The position numbers and the translations under genes were made by a program. A DNA stretch of 64,000 bases. Source: Dryomyza anilis (taxonomy: Eukaryota > Arthropoda > Insecta > Diptera > Dryomyzidae). The DNA is taken from the NCBI GenBank assembly GCA_951804985.1, contig OX638135.1, positions 37,193,024 through 37,257,023 on the forward strand, read 5' to 3'. Shown piece after piece: positions 1 to 11,753 of this stretch. The notes under the pieces are model-generated. The model ran no database searches. It saw nothing but the letters and a program-made list of their open reading frames with translations, and was not told where the DNA came from. Each line of letters starts with the position of its first letter. Positions within the stretch are counted from its first letter, which is position 1.

Positions 1-87
1 GGCCCGGAATGCCCCGCAGAGATAAAAAAAACCGATTTGAAAAAGTGTCTTTTTAAAAAAATAGATAAATTTATACTTTTAATTATA

Positions 88-470
88 TCCTACACCTATG
101 AGATACAGGGTATATTAAATTTGTGCAGATATGGTGATGCTACTTAGGATACATGCCTTTATGGAAAAGTATATATATTCTTGATGAGCATCAGAACCCG
201 AGTGCGTTTAGCCATATCAGTCTGTCTGTCTATCAGTCTGTTATTCTATTACACGGTAACTTGAGAAATACTAGTCGGAATCCGATGAATTTTAGTTCCA
301 ATATGTTTTACCCAAAAAATAGTTTTGAGTACGGAAATGAGCCAAATCGGTCAACGGATACGCCGACCTCCCATACAAGATTATTTTATATAACTCTTTA
401 GGAACCTATAACTCGAAAAGTACTGAAGATACAATTACAAAATTTAAAACATATTCTTAGAATTTTCCTA
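88..470 (-). mobile_element. mini-me/DINE family B fragment, reversed
   Basis: Read on the minus strand, this stretch runs through the same blocks as the near-complete family B copies at 5688-6484 and 29801-30650. The blocks are a TGGGAGGT-GGCGT-like segment, a degenerate GACA run (seen here as TCTGTCTGTC), the core that leads into AATATATATA, and the ATACCCTGTATCTCATAGGTGTAGG end. The left part of the element and most of the microsatellite are missing or diverged. This is an old, non-coding, non-autonomous copy, and the short ORF that crosses it is incidental. Confidence 0.7.
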
Positions 471-2389
471 AAAATATTTGTTCCAAAAATAGGAGTGATC
501 CGCCTACATTTTTTTTACAATATTTCCAGGTTTTTAATAGTGATTAATATAATGTGTGCCTGTAAAATTATGCGAAAACGCTCTACAAGTGCTTGTATTA
601 TACCTGTGATATCAGCAACAATTTTAGGATTTGGAAAAAATCTTCTCGAAGTGTTTCCGTCATTTGTAGTCACTGTTCCTTGTTTTACAAAATCACGAAA
701 TGCCTGCTGAATTCGTTTTTTATTATCTTCAATTATGATATGATATTAGTATCAATATTATGATTTATTTTATAAAAAATGAATAAAAACAAAACAAATC
801 AGTTGACACTTGTTTGTTTTTTTTTCTATTCCTTTTGTTTGTTATTTTCGTTTAATACTTTTTGAAAAAAAACAATAGAATTTTAAGATGCACTAAAATT
901 TAGCTGTTTTTTTGGGTTAAGACACAAAAGTGGTAACAATTATTGGGATCGCAAGTTAATTTTACAGAAATATAAAGTAGACATTCTATACTTTATTTTG
1001 ATACCAATTAGCCTGGATAGTTCAGGATACCTAACAAAGATTTATTCTACTAAAGTTTAAACATTTTTTGATTTTAACTGTTAAAATAAATTGGTATTTT
1101 AGAAATAATTACAAATAATTTTGATATTATTTCTTTTAATAAGAAAGTACAAGGGTCACTTTTATCATTTACAAAAAAAAAAAATGTAAAAAAAAACTTT
1201 ATTAATTTTTTTAATTTTTTTATCAATTTTTACAACATAAATTTTATGCAACTTTGGAGATTTTTATAAAAAAACTAAACGTTATATTTTTAAACAACGA
1301 ACGGATTAATTATAATTGAAGCTACAAAATAGTTTGTTCAGAATTTCAAAACCATATATATCAAAGAGGGACTTTTTTCCAAAAATAAACCACTGTTTGG
1401 CGGGTGAGCGCTCTTCATAGTCAATGTTTTACTCGTAGGTTTGCCATTTTCTGCCGAGAGGTCGCACAGTGTGCCCAAACGCTTTTAAATCGGGTGAAAT
1501 TCAGTAATTTCGGGACCACTCAACCGATTTTAAAAATTTAAAAAGCGTTGTAAAGAGAGAACTTAAGTTTTAAAATTGGAGTTTGTATCTTTAATGGTTA
1601 TGGAGATAAAAATCATGGAGATAAAAATGTTTCATGAACATTTTTTCAAAAATTGTAAAAAATCCAAAAGTTATCCGATTTGTTTATGTGTTTACTTGAG
1701 AAAATATCTTGTTTTGTTTTAAAGGTATAGACTTGAACATGAATTTTTGTTATCATTTTTGAAGACTTTACATTACATATTTATACATAGATTGTACATT
1801 TTATCATGAACTCAAAATATTTCTATATGACTTTTATAAGCAATTAAAACATAAATCATAAACTAAAAAAACGTTTTAAAAATTTCAAGTGGTTTAGTCT
1901 ACTTCAACGCCTACATAAGATATAAATTCAACATATCTTTGGCCATAACTCCGGTACTATGCCAGATATGATGATGACCATTATAGTTATATAGTATACC
2001 CTGTTCTTCCTCTTTTCATAGAGATCAAAATAAATACATATTGTAGCCTTTATATGTCATGTTTTTATGGCAGATCGACGTAGAAGTAGGCCGATCACAA
2101 CAATTTTGGATTTTATATTGTATGATTTTGGACAAAATTTCAATAATATACCTCTAATATCATCAGAGTTATAGCGTGTTAACTATAAATCTTATATAGT
2201 AGCTAGGCGTGACAGTTGACAATAACCGCCCAGTTGACAATAGCCATGGGTGTGACACCCCCCCTAGCCCAGCCGGTAGGACTTTCAAAGTTGTATATAT
2301 TCGGCATTATCGCAATTTTTAAGTAGTAATAAATCACAAAATGGTAAAAAATCGTAATATTTTAAATATTTAACACGAACAATTTATCG
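471..2389. other. gene-poor AT-rich DNA
   Basis: I see no ORF with protein-like composition, no tRNA and no recognisable transposon ends. Around 2210-2265 there is a short imperfect doubling of CAGTTGACAATA(A/G)CC followed by a C-run. Around 1455-1475 a CACAGTGTGCCC motif looks like a transposon terminus, but no inverted partner was found. Confidence 0.5.
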
Positions 2390-2995
2390 AATTAATGTAT
2401 TAAATCCGACTCGGATAAATTCAAAAATATTTTAAATCAGTCGGAAATTTTTGAAAAATAAAAACATATAGAAATTCTCCTTTATTCTTATATAGTATAA
2501 AATCGCCAATATATAAAGTACGAGTCGGATATATGCTAAAAATATCACAAATTAAAAAAAAAAAAAAAACTAAATCTGATTCGGACAAATTCAAAAATAA
2601 TTAAATGCAGTCAGAATTTTTCATAAAGCAGTTTGTAAATGTTTAATAACCTATATTTATTCTTAGATAGCCATACAATTACAAAATAAATATGAGCCGA
2701 GTCGATAATATTGGAAAAATATAACTAATTTTTTATTTTATTTTTAACAATTACTAAATGAAAAAATTTGGAAGCAGTCGGAAAATTTACAAAAGCTGTT
2801 AAAAACTTTTGGAAACTGACATTTATTCTTATATGTCAAATATTCTTATATATATATCATTATATATATCTTATATAAATTATATAATATTCTTATGTCA
2901 AATAAATGTAATCTGAGTGGAAAATTTTAGAAAAATAGTAGAAATATTTGAAATATTGAGGAAATTTACCTTGAAATAGCATTTTAGGAAAAGTT
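2390..2995. repeat. degenerate tandem repeat, about 170 bp period
   Basis: Variants of GACTCGGATAAATTCAAAAAT and CAGTCGGAAATTTTTG recur at about 2406, 2521-2580, 2692-2770 and 2908-2940. Each is followed by a TTTATTCTTATAT-type string. The spacing and order fit three to four badly eroded tandem units of about 170 bp, resembling an old satellite. Divergence is high and the unit edges are not clear. Confidence 0.45.
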
Positions 2996-3430
2996 CCCTA
3001 AGAAAATGTTCCAAACACTACATTACCGGCAAAATTTAGTTTAATCAGCAATTTAGTCGAACTCACACACACCCTTAATCTTTTAAAATTAAAATGTTTA
3101 GTAAGTTTATTTAAAGTTGGGTAGGAGATGTATTGTGTTGGGTATTGTTTCATAATTGTTTTGGATGTTATTTCTTTTTTTTTTTTTGGGTTTTTTGAGG
3201 GTCAATTAAAAAAACGAGCGAAAATTTGTCGGACAAAAAAAACAAAAACATTAATGAATCAATACTGTTTACAAAAATTTACTATTAAATTATATAATGT
3301 CCAATGATTTTTTTCCAAAAAATTTGACTGATGCGCTTCTATTATTGCTTAAACTATTACAATATAAAAATATATATGGAATTGCCAAAAAGTCAGCAAA
3401 TTTTACGTACAAATAATTTTTTTGGAGTAT
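2996..3430. other. AT-rich DNA, no feature seen
   Basis: Homopolymeric A/T runs and low-complexity sequence. No coding or RNA signal was seen. Confidence 0.4.
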
Positions 3431-3720
3431 TATAAAAAATAGCTGAAATCATGTGCTTTCTTTGTATAGTTACACTTTGTTCCTAAAATTTATAGTTTTT
3501 TCATAATAATTCAAAAATTCCGGACGGGACATTCCGGACATGACAAAAAAATTCCGTATAGAAATTATCAGTACGATTTTTATTGCCTACAATATATTTT
3601 TTTGAAATATCTCAGAACATAGCTGATACAATATACTTTATTTTTGTGTATAAACGCTTTGTTCCTAAAGTTTACAGTTATTTCGTAATAAATCGCAAAA
3701 TAATTCCGGACGTTCCATAT
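3431..3720. repeat. two-copy degenerate repeat (about 182 bp) with TTCCGGAC motif
   Basis: Two consecutive stretches share the order ATAGCTGA - CTTT - TTTGTATA - CGCTTTGTTCCTAAA - TTTCGTAATAA - ATTCCGGACG at an offset of about 182 bp. The TTCCGGACGG motif returns at about 8851, 8974, 15974 and 16097, so this may be one end of a dispersed AT-rich repeat family. Confidence 0.5.
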
Positions 3721-5028
3721 GGAAATATGCACTGCGATTTATTGATAAAAGTAATTTTGTATATGACAATATCACTAATCATTATTACGATATGAAAAAT
3801 GATATTTTATTCAAATTTCCAGATGTTTTTTAAGTTTTTCGATATTTTTCAATTTTTGAAAAAACAAAATTTTGATATTTTTCTACTACACCGTGGTGAA
3901 GTTAGCAACACAGCTGCCAGCCACACTTTCGAAGTACGAATCTACAGAACATATTTTCGAAGATAAGACTAGAAAATTTTCAAAAATATGTAGTATGCTA
4001 CTTGGGGTTTTTGTACTTACTAAAGTCAATCGAAAACCGTCAAATTTTATAAAAATATCGCTACGCTGATAATAATAAATCAGAGAACGAAAATAATTAT
4101 TATTTTTAAATATTTACATATTTAAAAAAGCCATTGTAAAGGAATGATGTACAACAAAACTTAGAGTATCATTCGATGAAAATATATCATTATGCCATTA
4201 TTTTGGACATTTAAATTTAAAAATATTTTTTGATAATTATATTTCAGAAATATAAAATCATCAATAACACTAAACATCAGCCATTCTGCGCAACAATCAA
4301 GGTTATTTATGTATTATGTAAAATGATGCCTAGATTGCGAAAATATGGGTTAATAATGTTTCTTTGGAAAGGTTTACAAAATATGGGCCAATAAATTTAG
4401 AACGGAGTTTTATAAAGGTGCATGTATTTGTAAATATATCGCGTTCTAAATAACACATCCCAGTATACCAAACTATTTCGATATCGCAACGAAAATGTTG
4501 CGAAATGTCGAAGAATTTTTTCGATATCGAAGCCATTTCTCGCAATGATAATATAGGAAAATTCCTACCAAAACGGTCGGGCGATATCGAACCGAGATAA
4601 TGAAGGTTTCTCGTTAAGAGAATTATTTCAGAATCGAACCGTTCTAGAAGCTATTGACGACAGAATGTGACTTTCTGATTGGTTTAAATAAATGCGTCAT
4701 CTATATATGTCATCCACAATGACAATAAAAAAACAGAAAAAATCAAAAAGATTTTTTTTACCTATCTCTCTATTTTTTATTATGTCCTTCGCATCATGAT
4801 CCGCACCATCGCATTAATATATATTTTTTTTATTCTATTGAATTTAATTTCGTAACACAATTACTAACCATCATCATTTTACATAGCATTTTATTTTCTA
4901 TCAGTTGCTGCTACTGGGTACTCTATATTAATTTGTCGTATATTATTTTCATATTCAATTTCAATTTAAACAAAATAGTTTTCGAAAATGAGTCTACGAA
5001 CTTAGCATGTATTTACATTTTTTTTTTA
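3721..5028. other. AT-rich DNA without recognised genes
   Basis: No convincing gene is present. At 4440-4540 there are several TTTCGATATCG motifs next to the 16-mer ACATCCCAGTATACCA. The reverse complement of that 16-mer occurs near 6940 and 12433, which suggests an unrecognised dispersed element. The rest is low-complexity sequence. Confidence 0.4.
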
Positions 5029-5261
5029 TATCTGTACGAAAATATTTCTGACATCGAAAACAAAAATAAATAAAACCAGTTGGGAAGGTTAGATCACATG
5101 GGAAATTTTAAAGTAGGTGTAATTATGATAGTTAGGATTATCAAAATTATAGTCGGTCTAAGCCGACTATAATTTTGAGATAGAGATGCTTCCTTCTGGG
5201 TGTTACAAACGGCGTACCAAACTGAATATACCTTTTCACTCTTAGTGTAGGGTATAAAAAT
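5029..5261 (+). mobile_element. mini-me/DINE family A, internally deleted copy
   Basis: This copy starts with the family A head (TGTACGAAAATATTTCTGAC, then CCAGTTGGGAAGGTTAG) and reaches the palindrome TATAGTCGG-TCTAAG-CCGACTATA. It then jumps directly to the 3' block (GAGATGCTTCCTTCTGGGTG ... GTAGGGTATAAAA). The whole middle, including the microsatellite, is missing, so it is a deletion derivative of the copies at 9609-11950. Confidence 0.8.
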
Positions 5262-5327
5262 AAAATTCAAAGCTCACTATTTTCATACATTTATTTTTAA
5301 TGAAATAAAGTGAAATTAACATAAACA

Positions 5328-5627
5328 TATGATAAGTGGTCGAATCATAGGTCACAATGGACCGATCTCGCCAATTTCGCACATACAGCGTAGGTATATT
5401 AGTAATCTAAGTTATAAGTTTCATTTATCTAGCTCTTCAATTTTAAAAGAAGTAGGGATTTCAACAGACAGACGGACAGACAGACGGACATCGCTAAATC
5501 GACTCAGGAGGTCATGCTGATCAAGAATATATATACTTTTCCATACCGGAGATGCTTCCTTCTGGGTGTTACAAACGGCGTACCAAACTGAATATACCTT
5601 TTCACTCTTAGTGTAGGGTATAAAAAT
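5328..5627 (+). mobile_element. mini-me/DINE family A, 3' part
   Basis: This copy begins at the AAGTGGTCG-ATCATAGGTCAC block and contains a short CAGACAGACGGACAGA array. It then has the core CATCGCTAAATCGACTCAGG, a TATATATA run and the GTAGGGTATAAAA end. A spacer of about 65 bp with ATGAAATAAAGTGAAATTAAC lies on both sides, so neighbouring copies sit in a tandem multimer. Confidence 0.8.
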
Positions 5628-5687
5628 AAAATTCAAAGCTCACTATTTTCATACATTTATTTTTAATGAAATAAAGTGAAATTAACA

Positions 5688-6305
5688 TAAAACGAGTTGG
5701 GAAAGTTAGGTCACATGGGTAAGTTCGGTCATATGGGACGTACTGTTATAGTCGATCGGGCCCGACCATGGGATACCCTACACCTTAATGTGAGATATTT
5801 AATTGTATACCTCATAATATTATTCACATATCAGAAATTTACGTCTCATATAATTTAAAAAATTGATATAAAAGTATAAAATATGTAATAAAAAAATTTT
5901 AAAAATAAAAGTGGGCGGACCACGCCTATATTTAATATTTTGTAAGGCAAATATTCCAGAGATTTGATTTTAATAATTTACGGATCAAACTTCCACTATG
6001 AAAACCCGGGAAATAATGAAAAAAAAAAGTGGGCGGATCACGCCCATTTTTGGACCACATATTTTTAGGTGAATTATAACAATATGTTTTAAATTTTATA
6101 ACTATATTTTGAATACTTTTCGAGTTATTAGTTCCTAAAGAGTTATTTAAAAGTGACTTGTATGGGAGGTGGGCGTGTCCGTTGACCGATTTGGCTCATT
6201 TTCAAACTTAGTTCCTACTTTTGGCTAAAATATATTGAGACGAAATTTCATCGTATTCTGATCAGTATTTCTCAAGATTTTCTGTATTCGGACAGCAAGA
6301 CAGCA

Positions 6306-6345
<40 letters not shown>

Positions 6346-6484
6346 GGACATTGCTAAACGGACTCGGGTAGTGATGCTGATCAAGAATATATATACTTTT
6401 CCATACCGGACACGCCTCCTAAGGGGCGTTACAATATATGCACAAAGTTAATATACCCTGTACCTCATAGGTGTAGGGTATAAA
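5688..6484 (+). mobile_element. mini-me/DINE family B, near complete
   Basis: The head is CGAGTTGGGAAAGTTAGGTC, followed by a GTCGATCGGGCCCGACCATGG palindrome-like segment and ATACCCTACACC. Two GTGGGCGGA-CACGCC boxes follow, then the TGGGAGGTGGGCGTGTCC segment and a pure GACA array near 6310-6350. The element closes with its core and the CATAGGTGTAGGGTATAAA end. No ORF of transposase or Rep/helicase type is present, so it is non-autonomous. The class (helentron-derived DINE versus the separately named mini-me) is uncertain. Confidence 0.8.
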
Positions 6485-7345
6485 TATAAAAATATAAAAA
6501 AATAATGTCAACTCTATTTATTTTAAACAAAAGTAAATGCAGCCATAAAGAAAAGGTCACTAGACACCTGGTGACCTTTTTTTTCCGAATCGAGTCGCAA
6601 TCATGAGTTCTAACATTTATTAACAAAGAAATTGAAATTGACCCAATTCTTGCGGACACTGGCATTACTTGAACGTAAAAGGGTATTCCAACTGTTCGGA
6701 TCCAGCAGACGAAAGCAGGCATGTAACTGAAAGGAGGTACAACTGAATGCGAAAATCTTTAAAAATTAATATCGGTATAACAACGAGATCAATGTTTTTT
6801 TCTCATAGACATTTCAGAAAACTTCTAAACAATTGTTTACAAAAATAATTAAAAATTAGTTTCGATATAATAACGAGATCGATTTTTATCTCGAGGCCAC
6901 TTCGAGAATTGTTCGATAATCTGGAGGCTCAGAGTCATGGTATACTGGGATGTGATCAAGTGTTATATTGAATGAAAGGTAATTGAATATACAAAAAACA
7001 TTTCTCAGAAAATTTTTAAATTGGTTCATTAGTTTAAGAGAAGATAGGAGAACTTGAAAAAAGCATTTGTTTCAACAAAAATTTCAAAAAAAAAAAACAT
7101 TTAAAAAAATGGAAAAAATCGAGAATGTAAGATGATGCAAACATTTTAATTTTCCAAAATTAGTTGACACTCTTTCGAAGAAATTGAGCTATCAATGACA
7201 AAAATATATGGGTAAAATATGAGGATAAAAAACGTTATGTGAACACAATATAATTGAGTGCCATACAAATAGGCATAAAAATAAAAAAATGTGAGCAGAT
7301 CACGCTAATTTTTTGAACACCTATTGATAGATTATTGCTTGTAAT
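6485..7345 (+). repeat. duplicated block, copy 1 (partner 11950-12845)
   Basis: This block follows a mini-me 3' end and is repeated, with minor divergence, after another mini-me end at 11950. Shared landmarks are the AAGGTCAC hairpin, the CGGATCCAGCAGACGAAAGC stretch, paired TTTCGATATAA-AACGAGATC motifs and TGGTATACTGGGATGTG. The block and the adjacent mini-me element appear to have been duplicated together. The ORFs that cross it are not conserved between the two copies. Confidence 0.75.
6551..6580. promoter_or_regulatory. perfect AAAAGGTCAC inverted repeat
   Basis: Two 10-bp arms, AAAAGGTCAC and GTGACCTTTT, flank a 10-base spacer. AGGTCA is the consensus half-site of nuclear receptors, and here two half-sites form an inverted pair. 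The other duplicate (12014-12039) keeps 8 bp of each arm. A function as a binding site is inference; it could also be the fold-back core of an element. Confidence 0.4.
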
Positions 7346-7700
7346 TAATTTTAAATTTTATAACTTTATCTTTAATACTTAACGAGATATGTGATCCTAA
7401 AAAGTAAACCCATGTCTCGTAGTGGATGTAGTAGATTACGTTGACTAATTCGACTCATTTTCGAACTTTGAATTACTATTCTACTAAAATATATTGAAAA
7501 TAAATTTCACATCATTTGAAATAGCAGCATTAAAGTTATCGTGTATAGGAGGACAGACAGACGGTCATAACTTAATCGACTCGGTAAGTGATGTTGATCA
7601 AGAAAATAAATAATTTTTTATACCAGTCACGCCTACTTAGAGGCGTTAAAATATCCTCACATATATTTTATAACATTTAACCCATGGGTATACGGTTTAA
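7262..7700 (+). mobile_element. diverged mini-me family B relative
   Basis: Weak matches follow the family B order: GTGAGCAGATCACGC, AACGAGATATG, TACGTTGACTAATTCGACTC, a short GGACAGACAGACGG array, CGACTCGGTAAGTGATG and ACGCCTACTTAGAGGCGTT. Divergence is much higher than in the 5.7 and 29.8 kb copies, so this insertion is older. A partial second copy of its left end lies near 12775-12845. Confidence 0.6.
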
Positions 7701-8223
7701 ACATAAAATGCGTTTTTTTTTTAGTAAATACTAATTGTAATGCTTTCACATGATTTTTTATGTTCTCTAAATGTATCCAATTATTTCCTTTTTTTACATT
7801 ATTTTATTTAAAAATGTGCATGCTAATTTTGGAATAATACAAATTGTGCATCATCTTGCGTTTTCATTTTTCGCCATTTTTTCAATGAATTTTTGAATAA
7901 AATTTTGGTTGAAAAAATTTACATTTTTCGAGTTTTTCTACAGAGTTTTCTTAAACCAGTGATCCAGTGTTGTAAGAAATGTTTGTTGGATATTTTATTA
8001 CCTTTAATATAACAATTGAGCATATGTGTTTTATAAAACGCGAGATGTTGACAAATATATGTGACCACCTTTTTGAAAGCTCAGTACAAAAGTTATTGCC
8101 CGAAATCTCGTAAACCTATCCATAGAAAATTGTTTAATTCATATATTTAAATTTTGCGGGTCATTTCCAATAATACAAAAAAAATGGAATTTACTGCGCA
8201 AACTTTTTTCTCATTTTGTTGTG
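7701..8223. other. AT-rich DNA, no feature seen
   Basis: No gene, RNA or repeat end was recognised here. Confidence 0.4.
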
Positions 8224-8860
8224 TAGTGTAATTATTATTTTTGATTAATATTAATAAACGTCAAAACTAATTATTATTTTTGCTAAATATTTTAAAAAGT
8301 CAAAAATAATAATTATTTATTATTTATTAAAGTCAAATATGTATAATTATTTTATATATTCAATATTAATAAAAGTCAAAAATAAATGGTATTTTTGATT
8401 TATATTTATAAAATTTTTTGATAAATATTTATAAAAGTCTAAAATAATTATTATTTTTAACTCTTATAAATATATTTCAAATATAATAATTATTTTTGAT
8501 TCATATTTATAAAAATCGAAAATAATTATTGTTCTATATAAATATTTATAAAAGTCAAAAATAAGTATTATTTATTAGATGAATATGCGACTAAAATATA
8601 CCAATAATTTTCAAAATATCAAAAAAAAATCACGAGATCGATGCAGCTAATCGAGACAAACATTTTGACACCTATACTTATCCAGAATAATAATTATTTC
8701 TGACTTTTATAAATAATACTCAAAAATAATTATTATTTTAGACTTTTATAAATATAAATCATTAATAATAAATTTTTTTTGATTTTTAAACATATAAATA
8801 AAATATAATATTTTTTTTTTACTCATATAAATTTTAAAATATAACAATTATTTCCGGACG
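8224..8860. repeat. AT-rich palindromic tandem repeat (AAAGTCAAAAATAATTATT type)
   Basis: Alternating direct and inverted variants of TTTATAAATATTTATAAAAGTC-AAAATAAT recur roughly every 65-70 bp. Neighbouring units can therefore fold on each other. The right third of the block (from about 8552), with its following sequence, is copied at 15675-16152. Confidence 0.6.
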
Positions 8861-9250
8861 GGACAGATTTCAATTAGCTGCCAAAAATTTTATAGAATTC
8901 AGATTGGAAAACAGAGGAGGAACTATTTAAAAAATATTATTAGTTTAATATCATAATAAATGACTCTTTTTGGTTCCGGACGGCAAAACTCTAAATTTTT
9001 TCGTTATTTTAGTTTCAATGGTTATTTTTGTCTGATAAAACAGATAATAAAATTTTTAACATACACTCCGCGCCACTTGAATAAGGCCATTTTATTTATA
9101 TATAAAATTTCTCACATCTTGTATCTCGCCCTATTCATAATGCATCAAAACTTGTTGTATGCAGTTTGATAGATTGCTTTATTACGCGTCTGCCCCGATA
9201 CCTAAAAATAAAATCTCAAATGCATGCGAATTTTGAGATTACATTAATTA
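8552..9250 (+). repeat. dispersed block, intact form (partner 15675-16770)
   Basis: This block matches 15675-16152 and 16640-16770. In the partner, about 90 bp of this block (about 9020-9105) is replaced by a reversed mini-me family A element. This copy therefore shows the pre-insertion arrangement. It includes two TTCCGGACGG motifs and a TCTCGCCCTATTCATAATGC stretch. The 69-codon ORF at 8960-9169 has no recognisable domain and is not kept in the partner. Confidence 0.65.
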
Positions 9251-9325
9251 AAGAAACTCGGAAAAATACAGTAAAATTTTGATCCACTTGAATAAGGCCA
9301 GTTCAAATTAATTATGAAAAACACA

Positions 9326-9600
9326 GTTAACCATGGATTTTGGAAAATTTTCGTACAACAAATTTAAGAATGGATATTTTTATTAATATTTTAAAAGTCC
9401 ATTCTTCAAAATAACTTTAAAGTATTCCACGATAGCATTTGAAAGAATACCTCAATCAAAATATTTTTTAATCAAGGATACTAAAATCATGACAGCAATT
9501 ATTGAAAAAAAAAAAATGGCATTATTTATCATCAGCTTCACTAATATTGTAAACTGACCATTAATTATCATTTTCTGTACTGTTTAACACTCTCTTTTAA
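9326..9600 (+). repeat. 265-bp dispersed repeat, copy 1 of 4
   Basis: Starting with ATGGATTTTGGAAAA-TTTCGTAC and ending near TACTGTTTAACACTCTCTTT, this stretch recurs at 13080-13345, 16768-17040 and 17458-17725. All four are in the same orientation and highly similar. No terminal inverted repeat or ORF was seen, so the class is unknown. Confidence 0.75.
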
Positions 9601-9608
9601 GGATTTCT

Positions 9609-10201
9609 GTTTACATTTATATCTGTACGAAAATATTTCTGACATCGAAAACAAAAATAAATAAAACCAGTTGGGAAGGTTAGATCACATGGGAAATTTT
9701 AAAGTAGGTGTAATTATGATAGTTAGGATTATCAAAATTATAGTCGGACTAAGCCGACTATAAAAACCGTACACATATATATGGTTACCATTCAAAGTGA
9801 TATATAGGTCACCAGGGTATACGAATCCTAATAATAACTACAAACATTCAATCGCTGAAGAATTTCCATTCATTTGATACCCATATTTACAAATGGGTAG
9901 GTGTACCGAATTTCGATTTTTTTTTTGTGAACCAGAAGTCTTTTCGCCTGAAAACATTATTATCATGTATTTGAGCATGATATCAATATATATTTGACCA
10001 AAAAAGTTTACCTAAGCACGTATACATAAAAATTGATCTTTATATGTACATTTTATATGAGGTACTTGAACATAAGTGGTCGGATCATAGGTCACAATGG
10101 ACCGATCTCGCCAATCGCACATACAGCGTAGGTATATTAGTAATCTAAGTTATAAGTTTCATTTATCTAGCTCTTCAATTTTAAAAGTAGTACGGATTTC
10201 A

Positions 10202-10247
<46 letters not shown>

Positions 10248-10400
10248 GGACAGACGGACAGACGGACATCGCTAAATCGACAGGTCATGCTGATAAAGAA
10301 TATATATACTTTTCCATACCGGAGATGCTTCCTTCTGGGTGTTACAAACGGCGTACCAAACTGAATATACCTTTTCACTCTTAGCGGAGGGTATAAAAAT
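9609..10400 (+). mobile_element. mini-me/DINE family A, near complete, multimer unit 1
   Basis: This copy is complete from the TGTACGAAAATATTTCTGAC head through the TATAGTCGG palindrome, the AGTGATATATAGGTCACCAGG block and the TGGTCGGATCATAGGTCAC block. It continues through a long array of GACA with interspersed GACGGACA (about 10205-10268), the core, the TA run and a GGGTATAAAA end (here GCGGAGGGTATAAAA). The ORFs on either strand come from the tetranucleotide array and are not genes. Confidence 0.85.
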
Positions 10401-10456
10401 GAAAATTCAACGGTCACTATTTTCATACATTTATTTTCAATGAAATAAAGTGAAAT

Positions 10457-11156
10457 TAACATAAAACCAGTTGGGAAGGTTAGATCACATGGGGAATTTT
10501 AAAGTAGGTGTAATTATGATACTTAGGATTATCAAAATTATAGTCGACCTTAGCCGACTATAAATACCCTACACATATGTGTGGTTACCATTCAAAGTGA
10601 TATATAGGTCACCAGGGTATACGAATCCTGAAAATAACTACAAACATTCAATCGCTGAAGAATTTCCATTCATTTGATACCCATATTTACAAATGGGTAG
10701 GTTTACCGATTTCGATTTTTTTTTTGTGAACCACAAGTCTTTTCGCCGGAAAACATTATTATCATGTATTTGAGCATTATATCAATATATATTTGACCAA
10801 AAAAGTTTACCTAAGCACGTATACATAAACATTGATCTTTATATGTACATTTTATATGAGGTATTTGAACATAAGTGGTCGGATCATAGGTCACAATGGA
10901 CCGATCTCGCCACATACAGCGTAGGTATATTAGTAATCTAAGTTATAAGTTTCATTTATCTAGCTCTTCAATTTTAAAAGTAGTAGGGATTTCAACAGAC
11001 AGACAGACGGACAGACGGACATCGCTAAATCGACTCAGGATGTCATGCTGATCAAGAATATATATACTTTTCCATACCGGAGATACTTCCTTCTGGGTGT
11101 TACAAACGGCGTACCAAACTGAATATACCCTTTCACTCTTAGTGTAGGGTATAAAT
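10457..11156 (+). mobile_element. mini-me/DINE family A, multimer unit 2
   Basis: A second head-to-tail copy, joined to the first through a spacer of about 65 bp (TCATACATTTATTTTCAATG). Its GACA array is short (about 10997-11020). The element ends at GTAGGGTATAAA and the next copy starts at once with ATAACCAGTTGGG. Confidence 0.85.
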
Positions 11157-11711
11157 ATAACCAGTTGGGAAGGTTAGATCACATGGGAAATTTTAAAGTA
11201 GGTGTAATTATGATAGTTAGGATTATCAAAATTATAGTCGGTCTAAGCCGACTATAAATACCCTACACATATGTGTGGTTACCATTCAAAGTGATATATA
11301 GGTCACCAGGGTATACGAATCCTGAAAATAACTACAAACATTCAATCGCTGAAGAATTTCCATTCATTTGATACCCATATTTACAAATGGGTAGGTGTAC
11401 CGAATTTCGATTTTTTTTTGTGAACCACAAGTCTTTTCGCCGGAAAACATTATTATCATGTATTTGAGCATGATATCAATATATATTTGACCAAAAAAGT
11501 TTACCTAAGCACGTATACATAAAAATTGATCTTTATATGTACATTTTATATGAGGTATTTGAACATAAGTGGTCGGATCATAGGTCACAATGGACCGATC
11601 TCGCCAATTTTTTCGCACATACAGCGTAGGTATATTAGTAATCTAAGTTATAAGTTTCATTTATCTAGCTCTTCAATTTTAAAAGTCTTAGGGATTTCAA
11701 CAGACAGACAG

Positions 11712-11753
<42 letters not shown>

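Noticed and set aside
1455..1475. CACAGTGTGCCCAAACG as a transposon terminus
   Set aside because: No inverted partner and no target duplication were found in the window.
10097..10462. ORFs on both strands of the GACA arrays (TDRQTDRQ and LSVCLSVC)
   Set aside because: Products of the tetranucleotide repeat in a non-coding mini-me element.
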